Part shown: positions 6,063 through 13,268 of the stretch, in pieces | Numbering within the stretch: position 1 is the stretch's first letter | Layout of the letters: each line of letters begins with the position of its first letter | Origin: Proteobacteria bacterium UBA6921 | Lineage (GTDB): Bacteria > Pseudomonadota > Gammaproteobacteria > SG8-11 | Assembly (NCBI GenBank): GCA_002450895.1 | Contig: DKAR01000176.1 | Coordinates: 665-14,637 of the forward strand | DNA: 13,973 bases | Direction of reading: 5' to 3' | Translations under genes and position numbers: made by a program | Notes under the pieces: model-generated | What the model saw: the letters and a program-made list of their open reading frames with translations, nothing else | The model's database searches: none | Told to the model about the DNA's origin: nothing

Positions 6063-8717
6063 GTGATTGAAACGTTGTCCCGCTGGTTGAACATCCGCGA
6101 GCATGAGCGCCAGTCGGTGATTTATTTTTCACTGCTCGCGCTGCTGACGGGCGTGGGTTTTGCGTTGGGCAGTGTCAGTGCAGACACGCTGTTCTTCAAG
6201 CGCTATGGAACGGATTATTTGCCCGTCATGTACGTTGTGCTGGGCGGTGCGCTTGTTTTTGTCAGCCTGTTCTATGCGGCGTACGCAGATCGATTGGCGT
6301 CCGAGCGGCTTGCCGTCATCGTGATGTCAATGGTGTCGGTGTTGTTGGTGGTGTGCTGGTGGCTCATCGCCGACGGCGACACGCCCGAGGCATATCCGGT
6401 TTATTTTTTGCTGTACAAACTGTCGTCAGAATTGCTGGAGGTTCATCTCGCGCTTTATCTGAGCCAGAACTTTGATTCACAGCAGAGCAAGCGCATCTTT
6501 CCCGTATTGTTTGGCGCAATGGAAAGTGGACGCGTATTTGGAAGCGCCCTGTTGGCGGCCATTGCCAAGCCAATCGGGATTGGCAATGTTCCACTGCTCT
6601 GGTTTTTCATCATCGCCGCATCCTTAGTCCTTGTGGTCCGCCATCATCGACACGTCGGCGTCTCTCCATTTTTCCGACCGCCACCGCACCGACATGCTCC
6701 CATTCGAACGGCCATCGAGCAGATCGTGCAGGGTGCGCATTTCGCCCGCGGATCGGACATGGTACGGGCACAGGCGGGCGCCTTGTTCTTTCTGGTGATC
6801 TGTTTTTACGTCTTGTCTTACGCGATCAGCAGAATCGTAACCAGCCATTTCGCGTCGGAAGAAGACCTGGGCATGTTCATCGGTGTGCTGACTGCCGCCA
6901 CGGCGGCCATGTCATTGCTCGTTCAGTTCCTGATCACCGGTCGGCTGCTGGAACGATTTGGGTTGCGCAGCGTCAATCTCGTGTTCCCTGTCGCCAACGT
7001 GTTGAGTCACCTCGTGCTCTATTTTTCCTACGCGCTCCCGTCGGCCGTCATCGCCAGTTTTACGCGCGATACGATCATGCCTTGCTTTCGAAACCCAACG
7101 CGCGATTTGTTGCTGAATGTCCTGCCCGATTACATGCAGGGCCGCGTGCGTGCGCTGCTGATCGGTCTCGTATTCCCGGCCGCGCTACTGGTCTGCGGAA
7201 TCGGTCTGTACTGGCTGCAGCACACACCGCCGATCGAAACCTACCTTCTGGTGGGATTCATCGCTTCCGCTGCGCTTTTTTACTTTTCGATTCGCAGCAA
7301 TCGTGCCTACCTTGGCTCAATATTAACGACGCTTCGCGAGCGACTGTTCCTGCCGGGACGGCAACTGGATGCCGTGTTGCAGGGCGCGGGCAGCGAATTG
7401 ACTGAAGAGATGCAGCGCGGCCTTAACGACAGTGACGATGATGTTTGTCTGGCGTACGCAAAGTTGTTCGTCCAGCGAGATCCGGTAAGCGCCCCCGAGA
7501 TGATCGCGAAGCGAATGGTTGTGACAGGGCCGCCGCTGCGCGATCGACTTTTGGGTTTGATTGAAACGGCCGCGATCCCGTCGATTGCCGCAATGCTTTG
7601 GGAATCGATGGCGAATGCGGATGCTCACTATCGCGCATCCTTGTATCGACGCCTGATCGACGCACGCGACGAGCGCGCGCTGAACGAAATACCCGTGCTG
7701 ATCGCCGATGCGCATCCGCGAATGAGGGCGGTCGGTCTGTACGGAGCCCTGAGTACGGAAAGTGACGCGCGGAAGGGCGAGGCGCAGGCCCGGCTGCGAC
7801 TGATGCTGCGGTCAAAGACCGACAGTGAAATCTTTTCCGCATTGGACGTGCTTCGGACCATTCGTGACGGAAGTTGTCGCGATTGCATTGAGTCGATTCT
7901 GTCGCACCCAAATCCTCGTGTGGTTGCTGCCGCGCTCGCGATGATTTCCGGGTGGCCCGTGGCGGACTTCATTTGGCATGCGGCTGTGGAGCGCCTGCTT
8001 GATCATGCCGATCCCGAAGTTCACCGTGCAGCCCTGGGAGCGATCAGCTTCCTGCCGGCGACCAAGATTGAAGCGCGACTGTATGCAGAATTTGAAGGGG
8101 GCCGGGAAGATGTTCAGCGCGCGGCGGTAAGTGCGTGGAAGAGTGCGCTTGATCAGGCGCGCGTATCCAATCAGGCGCTGATCGATCGGCTGATTCGACA
8201 TCAGGGGTCGCCGCGTCAACGCGGTGTTGCGCTGCAAATTCTGCTTCAGCATGGACTGCCGATCCACGATCTGGATACCATTTTGAATTCCTTGCTGGAC
8301 GACTTCGACTATATGATTGATTTGCGCGGCCGGGTGCGGGGCGCACCGGCTGAATCCCGTACGGTGGCGCTGGAATTGCTGCAGATCGTGCTGGACGAAC
8401 GTTGTCATCAGGTCGCCGAGCTGATTCTTGCCGCGCTGGAAGGCACGGAGGATCGAGGTGCCGTAGGGATCATTCGCCTGGGAATCCTGAGTCAGGATCG
8501 CCGCCTGCGCGCCAATACGCTGGATGCCCTTAATGAGCTGCATCGCCGGAATGTGGCGGCACGACTGTTGAGTTATCTGCAGACACCGGCAACGGTGCCG
8601 GGCGGAACCGCCGGTCAAACCGTGAATCTGGATCGAGGGGCAATTCTGGAATGTGTCGCGCGCGCCGATACGTGGCTGTCGAATTGCGCGAAGCAGGTGG
8701 TGGCTGCCTATGGCTGA
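6063..8717 (+). CDS. NTT (ATP/ADP translocase-like) membrane protein with C-terminal HEAT-repeat domain
   Basis: An 884-residue protein in two halves. Residues about 15-410 hold roughly 11-12 hydrophobic segments (for example 18-38, 53-76, 84-104, 113-134, 146-168, 178-193, 237-258, 267-289, 362-384, 393-410), in the layout of nucleotide-transporter NTT proteins, a branch of the MFS-like carriers. Residues about 440-875 are soluble and built of helical hairpins of HEAT type, e.g. HPNPRVVAAALAMISG and HADPEVHRAALGAISFLP. NTT-HEAT proteins, often with a cyclic-nucleotide-binding domain, are known from free-living bacteria, mostly without a proven substrate. Here that domain is a separate gene overlapping by 8 bp. 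The start is GTG 6063 after GGGAAG (6052-6057); the ATG at 6061 is in another frame and followed at once by TGA. Whether it transports nucleotides is not shown. Confidence 0.82.
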   Translation: MIETLSRWLNIREHERQSVIYFSLLALLTGVGFALGSVSADTLFFKRYGTDYLPVMYVVLGGALVFVSLFYAAYADRLASERLAVIVMSMVSVLLVVCWWLIADGDTPEAYPVYFLLYKLSSELLEVHLALYLSQNFDSQQSKRIFPVLFGAMESGRVFGSALLAAIAKPIGIGNVPLLWFFIIAASLVLVVRHHRHVGVSPFFRPPPHRHAPIRTAIEQIVQGAHFARGSDMVRAQAGALFFLVICFYVLSYAISRIVTSHFASEEDLGMFIGVLTAATAAMSLLVQFLITGRLLERFGLRSVNLVFPVANVLSHLVLYFSYALPSAVIASFTRDTIMPCFRNPTRDLLLNVLPDYMQGRVRALLIGLVFPAALLVCGIGLYWLQHTPPIETYLLVGFIASAALFYFSIRSNRAYLGSILTTLRERLFLPGRQLDAVLQGAGSELTEEMQRGLNDSDDDVCLAYAKLFVQRDPVSAPEMIAKRMVVTGPPLRDRLLGLIETAAIPSIAAMLWESMANADAHYRASLYRRLIDARDERALNEIPVLIADAHPRMRAVGLYGALSTESDARKGEAQARLRLMLRSKTDSEIFSALDVLRTIRDGSCRDCIESILSHPNPRVVAAALAMISGWPVADFIWHAAVERLLDHADPEVHRAALGAISFLPATKIEARLYAEFEGGREDVQRAAVSAWKSALDQARVSNQALIDRLIRHQGSPRQRGVALQILLQHGLPIHDLDTILNSLLDDFDYMIDLRGRVRGAPAESRTVALELLQIVLDERCHQVAELILAALEGTEDRGAVGIIRLGILSQDRRLRANTLDALNELHRRNVAARLLSYLQTPATVPGGTAGQTVNLDRGAILECVARADTWLSNCAKQVVAAYG

Positions 8718-9171
8718 TCTATATCAAAGAGTCCTGCTTCTGAAACGCACCCCGGTCTTTTCATCCGTGGCGACGGAGGACTTGCGCGTTATTGCCCAGG
8801 AGCTTGTCGAGGAAGTTTATTTTGCGGGTGAGCAGATCTTTCTGGTCGACGAGCCGGCAGACCGCTTTTATCTGATTGAGGAGGGCCTGGTTGGAATTCA
8901 TCTCAACAACCAGGGCGGTGAAAAGAAATACATCAACCAGTTGGGGCCGGGGGACTGCTTCGGCGAAATGGCATTGTTTGACGAGCTGCCGCGTTCGGCG
9001 TCAGCTGATGCGGTTGTTGATGCAAAGCTGTTAAGCCTGGAAAAAGAGAAGCTGCTGGTCATACTTCGTTACTATCCCGCACTGGGTCTGGGCATAATCC
9101 GCGCGCTGAGCGCTCGAGTCCGTCGATGTACGCAGCAGCTTGCGCAATTCACTTCGGACAAGCCGGATTAA
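8710..9171 (+). CDS. Stand-alone cyclic-nucleotide-binding (CAP_ED/CRP-like) domain protein
   Basis: A 153-residue protein that is essentially one cNMP-binding beta-roll. The phosphate-binding cassette is intact: GDCFGEMALFDELPRSASA at residues 81-99, with Glu86 (ribose contact) and Arg95 (phosphate contact). The N terminus LLLKRTPVFSSVATEDL is typical of such domains when fused behind NTT-HEAT proteins. There is no helix-turn-helix after the hinge helix (120-145), so it is not a CRP-type transcription factor. The start is the ATG at 8710, 9 bases after AGGTGG (8695-8700). It overlaps the NTT-HEAT stop in ATGGCTGA, suggesting translational coupling. The most likely role is to make the HEAT/NTT protein responsive to a cyclic nucleotide. 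A Ser after Arg95 also occurs in CRP, so it does not decide between cAMP and cGMP. Confidence 0.88.
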   Translation: MADLYQRVLLLKRTPVFSSVATEDLRVIAQELVEEVYFAGEQIFLVDEPADRFYLIEEGLVGIHLNNQGGEKKYINQLGPGDCFGEMALFDELPRSASADAVVDAKLLSLEKEKLLVILRYYPALGLGIIRALSARVRRCTQQLAQFTSDKPD

Positions 9172-9190
9172 ACGATCGTCGGGTTTTTTC

Positions 9191-9206
9191 AGTCGAAGGT
9201 TCGACT
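9191..9206. repeat. Short perfect inverted repeat after the cNMP-binding gene
   Basis: AGTCGAA, two bases, then TTCGACT. On the + strand the run of six T (9185-9190) comes before the repeat rather than after it, so it does not read as a terminator for the + strand gene. Confidence 0.35.
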
Positions 9207-9289
9207 TCAAGTGCGCCGGGCGTGATAACTGCCGGGCAAGACTCCAGCCGCGGACCATGATCTCAAGCAATTATTCGGGAAAGAATTCA

Positions 9290-9320
9290 GGCCTTGGCGC
9301 GGGACATTCAGGCCAAGGCC
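9290..9320 (-). terminator. Hairpin directly after the HD-gene stop, possible terminator-like structure
   Basis: GGCCTTGGC (9290-9298) and GCCAAGGCC (9312-9320) form a perfect 9-bp stem with a 13-base loop, one base beyond the TAG of the HD gene (9322-9324). On the minus strand what follows is only mildly T-rich, so it may be a 3'-end stabilising hairpin or an imperfect terminator between two convergent units. Confidence 0.4.
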
Positions 9321-9321
9321 A

Positions 9322-9948
9322 CTAAGTACCCTGTTGTTCGGCAATCCGGCGTTCGAGCAGCGCAATGTTTTTTTGCTTGCCCGCGTCGCGCAGCGTTCGT
9401 GCGGATGGGGTGAAGTAGCGATGATTCTGAAGAAAGTGCAGCTGTATCTGTAACCATTCGTCCCACGAGCGCCCACGGCCACGCGCGCTGTTCTCGCGCC
9501 AGAGTGCCTCGCTGGTTTTGAAAAAATCGTCCCGTCCCAGGCTGTCGAGATCGGCATCGACCATCAATTGTTCGAGCAAATTTCGCGGCGCCTGCGGCAA
9601 GGATGTCGCGCGAACCATGCCAGCGATGCTTTCAATATCGGAGTCGGAAAATCCGTACTGCGGCAGCACGGATTTTGCGATGTCGATGCCGATTTGTTCG
9701 TGACCGTCCGATTCAATGACATGGCCCAGGTCGTGAAATGCCGCTGCGACGTCCAGGCGACCCGCATCCGACTCGCTGAGGTTCTCCATTTTCGCGAGCA
9801 GCCGCGCGGCAGGGAGCACATCCCCTTCGGTATGCCACACGCAGTGATAATGCAGGTGGTTCGGAAGCTCGGCGCGAAGACGCGACAGCGCGTAGTTCAC
9901 TGCGCTTTCGTAGTCAGGTGAGCCGGGTCTCTGGGGTACTGAAGTCAT
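9322..9948 (-). CDS. HD-domain metal-dependent phosphohydrolase
   Basis: A soluble HD-superfamily protein of 208 residues if started at ATG 9948. The frame extends four codons to a TTG at 9960; neither start has a clear ribosome site, and ATG is preferred. Counting from the TTG form, the metal ligands are His43 (in HCVWHT), the His76-Asp77 pair in AAAFHDLGH, His87-Glu88, and Asp135/Asp137 in LMVDADLDSLG. The C-terminal part is helical and rich in Arg, Trp and aromatic residues. It lies 19 bp after the stop of the CHASE2 cyclase on the same strand and is very probably in one operon with it. HD proteins hydrolyse phosphate esters of nucleotides and cyclic nucleotides, so a cyclic-nucleotide phosphodiesterase or nucleotidase partner to the cyclase is plausible but unproven. 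No membrane segment or second domain is seen. Confidence 0.85.
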   Translation of the reverse strand: MTSVPQRPGSPDYESAVNYALSRLRAELPNHLHYHCVWHTEGDVLPAARLLAKMENLSESDAGRLDVAAAFHDLGHVIESDGHEQIGIDIAKSVLPQYGFSDSDIESIAGMVRATSLPQAPRNLLEQLMVDADLDSLGRDDFFKTSEALWRENSARGRGRSWDEWLQIQLHFLQNHRYFTPSARTLRDAGKQKNIALLERRIAEQQGT

Positions 9949-9967
9949 TAGCGAATCCAACGTATGT

Positions 9968-12208
9968 TTATTTCGACGACATGATGATGATACTGGGGTC
10001 CTCCGGCACGTCGATACCTGCCAGATGGGATCTTGCGCGATTTAACAAAAATGTGGTCGGCGCGTCGTTTCCGAAAGCGGACTGCAATGATTCAAACAAT
10101 TTCGCCGCATCGGACCATGCGCCACGCTCAAATCGCGATCGCGCTTCGGTGAAGCGCTCGGCCAGCTCGACTTGACGCGATGTTGCATCGCTATTCATTG
10201 CGAGAATTTCCGTAATTGGCATCGACGTGTTTTTCCCGACAAAGCGGAAATTGCCGATGTCTCGCCTTAGCAGGTTGTCCTGGCCGGCGAGCACCGTACT
10301 GGACGCGAGAATCCGCGTGCCCAGGTGTTTGTTCAGACTTTCAATTCGAGATGCGGTATTCGCACAATCGCCGACGATGCTGTACACGAAGTGTCCGCCG
10401 CCGCCGGCGTGACCCACATAGAACTCGCCGTCGGCCATGCCGATGCGCAGCGTCCCGTTCAGGCCGCGCTGCTGGTTGAATTCCGCGATCGATCGGGCCG
10501 CTTCAAGCGACGCTAGCACGGGCAGGGTGCGTACGTTCGGATCATCCACGGAGCCCGTCCATGCGCACATGATGGCGTCCGCGCGAAACTCCGTGACCAC
10601 GACGCCGTTCCGTTTGAGCGCCAGCGCCAGCGCGTCGAAGTATTCGTTCAGGAACTTGGCCAATTCGCCCGGACCCATTTTCTCGGCGATCGTCGAAAAG
10701 CCCGCCATGTCCGTCGCGAGGCAGGTCCCGTACGTCACTTTATTGATGCTGGCGTTATCCAGTCCGGGAGCCGTAAGCACGCGCGAGACGTCTTCAGGCA
10801 CATAGACGCGGATTGCCTCGCTGATGTGCGACGCGCGTTTATGCTGCTGGCGATATTGAATGAACAATCCGATCAATAGCGCGGCCGGAAACTGAAACAG
10901 GACCGGGGTGATGAGCGGCCACCACAAATACGAACTGTTGAAACTGATCGCCGCTCCGGCGATATAGGCCGCGGCCAAGCCCATCGCAATGGGTACGCCA
11001 TAAAATCCCGGCAGTGCATACAGCACGGTGCCTACCACAGTCCCAAAGACCAGAAGAATCACGAGCACAAGAGCGGGCTCCATCGGAACCACGGAGCGCC
11101 GATCCAGCAGATTGGCGAATGCGGTCGCGGCAATCTCAACGCCGCTCAGATCCACGCCATCGTCGCGCGTAAAGATGGTGTAGAAGCGATCGGGTTGGCC
11201 CGGGTCGTACAAATCGGAATAGCCGACAAAGACGACTTTCTCGGTGAAATCCAGTGCTTCGGGTGACACGTTTGGATCCGATCCCTTGATGACGGCGTGA
11301 TAGGGAATCGTGCGAATCGTTCCGGGCGGACCGTAATAATTGACGTAGCGCTCGATGCCACCCGAATAGAGACCCAACAGTGCGGTCAGTCGGCGCGACG
11401 CCATGGGATCCTGAACTTGGGATTTCAGCGCGCTTGCCATTCGGTCCGACAATTCCGCATTGCCCTCAAAGAGGCGGCGCTGGTTCAGCATCCACTCCCG
11501 CGTCAGTTTGGCGTTCTTGAGTTGATCCGCGGATTCCGGAAACCAGGTGGGCAGGGTCGTGGCCGTGGCGAGCGCATTTCGCCACGCGTCGAAGTCCTGC
11601 AAGGCGAACAGCTGCAGCGCCGCGGCAGGCATCGTTGCCACGTCCTGCGCGCTGGACTTGAACGTCCAGAACTGGTCGACGGCGGCATCCAGCTTGGGAA
11701 GCGGAAAAGGTCCGAGCGCCTTGGCGGTATTGGCCAGCACCGGCATTGGCTCTTCCAGCTCTTCGGTCCAGACCATGCCCGTTTCGCGTCCGGCGGCGTC
11801 TTCAATCGCCTGGCGACGGCCGGTCAGGTGTTGCACCAGCACGACGCGATTTGAGGCAGCGATTGAATCGGCGAGCAGCTGATCCTGCTCGGCATTGCGC
11901 GGGCGGCGGAAGTCGATGTCGAACACGATGACCTGCGCACCGCGGCGGGTCAGTTCGTCCACCAGCTTTCCGTGAATCGAACGCGGCCACTCGCGCGGCA
12001 GATCCGGGAGGTCCATCTTCACCCCGCTGCGGCCATCGATCGCGACGACGGCAACGTCCTGCGTGGGTTGCTGCACGCCGCGGGCGTGGAACAGGGCATT
12101 CAGGCCAACACGGGTTTCAATCGTCAGGTAGAGGGGGGTAAGCGCAAAGGCGACGCCGACGATGCCGATCGCGGTGCCAAATGCGAGACCCTTATGCCAG
12201 CGCTTCAT
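9968..12208 (-). CDS. CHASE2-domain class III adenylate/guanylate cyclase (base-selecting residue is Glu)
   Basis: A 746-residue inner-membrane sensor cyclase. An N-terminal membrane helix (about 8-28) leads to a periplasmic CHASE2 domain (about 32-370, with VAVVAIDGRS and GAQVIVFDIDF), then three membrane helices (about 378-398, 402-422, 432-451) and the cytoplasmic class III cyclase domain (about 490-670). Metal ligands Asp500 and Asp544 are 44 apart, as in known cyclases, and the transition-state Asn617 and Arg621 are present. The base-selecting position four residues before Asp544 is Glu540 rather than Lys, and the second position is Ser610, which leans towards GTP. The usual Gly before Asp544 is Ala543. 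The last 70 residues look TPR-like and end EDPSIIIMSSK, a tail usual in this family. The HD-domain gene follows 19 bp downstream. The stimulus for CHASE2 is unknown, and no clear ribosome site is seen. Confidence 0.92.
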   Translation of the reverse strand: MKRWHKGLAFGTAIGIVGVAFALTPLYLTIETRVGLNALFHARGVQQPTQDVAVVAIDGRSGVKMDLPDLPREWPRSIHGKLVDELTRRGAQVIVFDIDFRRPRNAEQDQLLADSIAASNRVVLVQHLTGRRQAIEDAAGRETGMVWTEELEEPMPVLANTAKALGPFPLPKLDAAVDQFWTFKSSAQDVATMPAAALQLFALQDFDAWRNALATATTLPTWFPESADQLKNAKLTREWMLNQRRLFEGNAELSDRMASALKSQVQDPMASRRLTALLGLYSGGIERYVNYYGPPGTIRTIPYHAVIKGSDPNVSPEALDFTEKVVFVGYSDLYDPGQPDRFYTIFTRDDGVDLSGVEIAATAFANLLDRRSVVPMEPALVLVILLVFGTVVGTVLYALPGFYGVPIAMGLAAAYIAGAAISFNSSYLWWPLITPVLFQFPAALLIGLFIQYRQQHKRASHISEAIRVYVPEDVSRVLTAPGLDNASINKVTYGTCLATDMAGFSTIAEKMGPGELAKFLNEYFDALALALKRNGVVVTEFRADAIMCAWTGSVDDPNVRTLPVLASLEAARSIAEFNQQRGLNGTLRIGMADGEFYVGHAGGGGHFVYSIVGDCANTASRIESLNKHLGTRILASSTVLAGQDNLLRRDIGNFRFVGKNTSMPITEILAMNSDATSRQVELAERFTEARSRFERGAWSDAAKLFESLQSAFGNDAPTTFLLNRARSHLAGIDVPEDPSIIIMSSK

Positions 12209-12433
12209 GAGTGTGTACGACCGATCAGCAATTGGTTTCGCTTAGCCCGAAGGGTCCGCGACCGGCCGTAAGAAAGCTCGACTCAAGCAACATGCGTATC
12301 CCATCACTCCCCCCATCGTGAATTTTACGCATCTGGCGTGACGTCTGCTCGAAGAAAATGACGGGCGGGCGCATTCCAGTGCGTTTAGTATTTTGCGATC
12401 CGTTGCTACGAACCCCATTTTCAGGCATCCGCC
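12209..12433. other. Divergent intergenic region between the cyclase and peptidase genes
   Basis: These 225 bp separate the minus-strand cyclase from the plus-strand C39 peptidase, so both promoters should lie here. I could not find a convincing -35/-10 pair on either strand; AT-richer patches occur near 12320-12330 and 12385-12395. No open frame with coding character is present. Confidence 0.5.
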
Positions 12434-13108
12434 ATGACATTGCATCACCGTCGACTTATGAATCGAGCACGCAAGGTCATTTGGCTGCTGTTCGGTGTGA
12501 CTTTTTCAACTCTTTCGCCCACGGCTGGGGCGCGGGACGCCGCGCCAGTGGCCATCTCGGGCGGAATGAAAGGGCAGGTTTCCATCACCCCGTGGATCGA
12601 GCGGCGCAAATCGGGAATCGTGCTCCAGGAGCATGACTTTTCCTGCGGGGCCGGGGCACTGGCGACCTTGCTCAGCAGTTACTACGGAATCCCCGTGACC
12701 GAGGGTGAGATTCTCGCCGCCGTGGGCAAACAGGGCTGGCTGTCCCTGGCCGACATGCAAAGTCTGCTGCCGCGCTATGGCCTGAAGGGCGTCGGTTTGG
12801 CCCTCGACTACGATCAGCTCACCCAGCTGCGCATGCCGGTGATCGTGCATATTCACAACTACGTCGGACCGCACTTTGCGGTGCTGCGCGGCATCTCGGA
12901 GAAAACCATCTGGGTCGCCGATCCCGCGACCGGCAACAACAAATTCCCCCGCAGCAAATTTCGCGAAAAATGGGAGATCGCCAACGGCGGCAGTGCGCAC
13001 GGCAAGGTGCTTGCGGTGCTGCCCGCGGATCCCGCCATGCAGCCGAAACACCGCGAGTTCTTCCTGAACCGGACGCTCGAAGCCGCGGATGCGCCGACCC
13101 CGCCGTAG
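12434..13108 (+). CDS. Secreted C39-family cysteine peptidase (FapD-like)
   Basis: A 224-residue protein with a Sec-type signal peptide: basic NRARK, hydrophobic VIWLLFGVTFSTL, and a likely AGA cut after residue 33. The mature part is one C39 domain with the oxyanion Gln65 and Cys71 in QEHDFSCGAGALA, His147 in VGPHFAVLRG, and Asp163 in WVADPATGN, so the catalytic set is complete. C39 domains cut after double-Gly leaders when fused to exporters. Stand-alone secreted forms such as FapD act with outer-membrane export or amyloid systems. Two starts are possible, ATG 12434 and ATG 12458; the second gives a more compact signal peptide, and neither has a good ribosome site. It faces a beta-barrel gene across a REP-like repeat. 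The substrate is not visible, and no fap-type repeat protein is present. Confidence 0.85.
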   Translation: MTLHHRRLMNRARKVIWLLFGVTFSTLSPTAGARDAAPVAISGGMKGQVSITPWIERRKSGIVLQEHDFSCGAGALATLLSSYYGIPVTEGEILAAVGKQGWLSLADMQSLLPRYGLKGVGLALDYDQLTQLRMPVIVHIHNYVGPHFAVLRGISEKTIWVADPATGNNKFPRSKFREKWEIANGGSAHGKVLAVLPADPAMQPKHREFFLNRTLEAADAPTPP

Positions 13109-13155
13109 TAAGTCCTGTCTCAACAGCATGAGGTCGCGCGTTGTTGCCCTTTGTT

Positions 13156-13225
13156 GTCATTCCCGCGAATGCGGGAATCCAGTGCATTAAGGCATTTCCT
13201 GGATGCCCGCCTGCGCGGGCATGAC
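13156..13225. repeat. REP-like paired palindrome (two 8-bp hairpins in inverted arrangement)
   Basis: The first hairpin is ATTCCCGC (13159-13166), loop GAAT, GCGGGAAT (13171-13178). The second is ATGCCCGC (13203-13210), loop CTGC, GCGGGCAT (13215-13222). The outer ends GTCAT and ATGAC and the inner TCCAG and CTGGA are also inverted, so the 70-bp unit is one large imperfect palindrome. This resembles the dispersed GTCATTCCCGC elements of many Proteobacteria. It lies between two convergent genes and may protect or end both transcripts. Confidence 0.8.
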
Positions 13226-13268
13226 GTCAACGGACAAAGGCTCGTGGATTGCAGTTTTGAAATCGGCC

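Noticed and set aside
5241..6104. 287-codon minus-strand open frame across the end of metA and the following gap
   Set aside because: It is a shadow of metA with no recognisable motif, and it also runs into the start of the NTT-like gene.
8710..9171. CRP/FNR-type transcription regulator
   Set aside because: The protein ends shortly after the beta-roll and its helix; there is no room for and no sign of a helix-turn-helix.
9164..9190. T-run (9185-9190) after the cNMP-binding gene as an intrinsic terminator
   Set aside because: The only upstream pairing is a 3-4 bp stem with mismatches, too weak; the good inverted repeat lies after the T-run.
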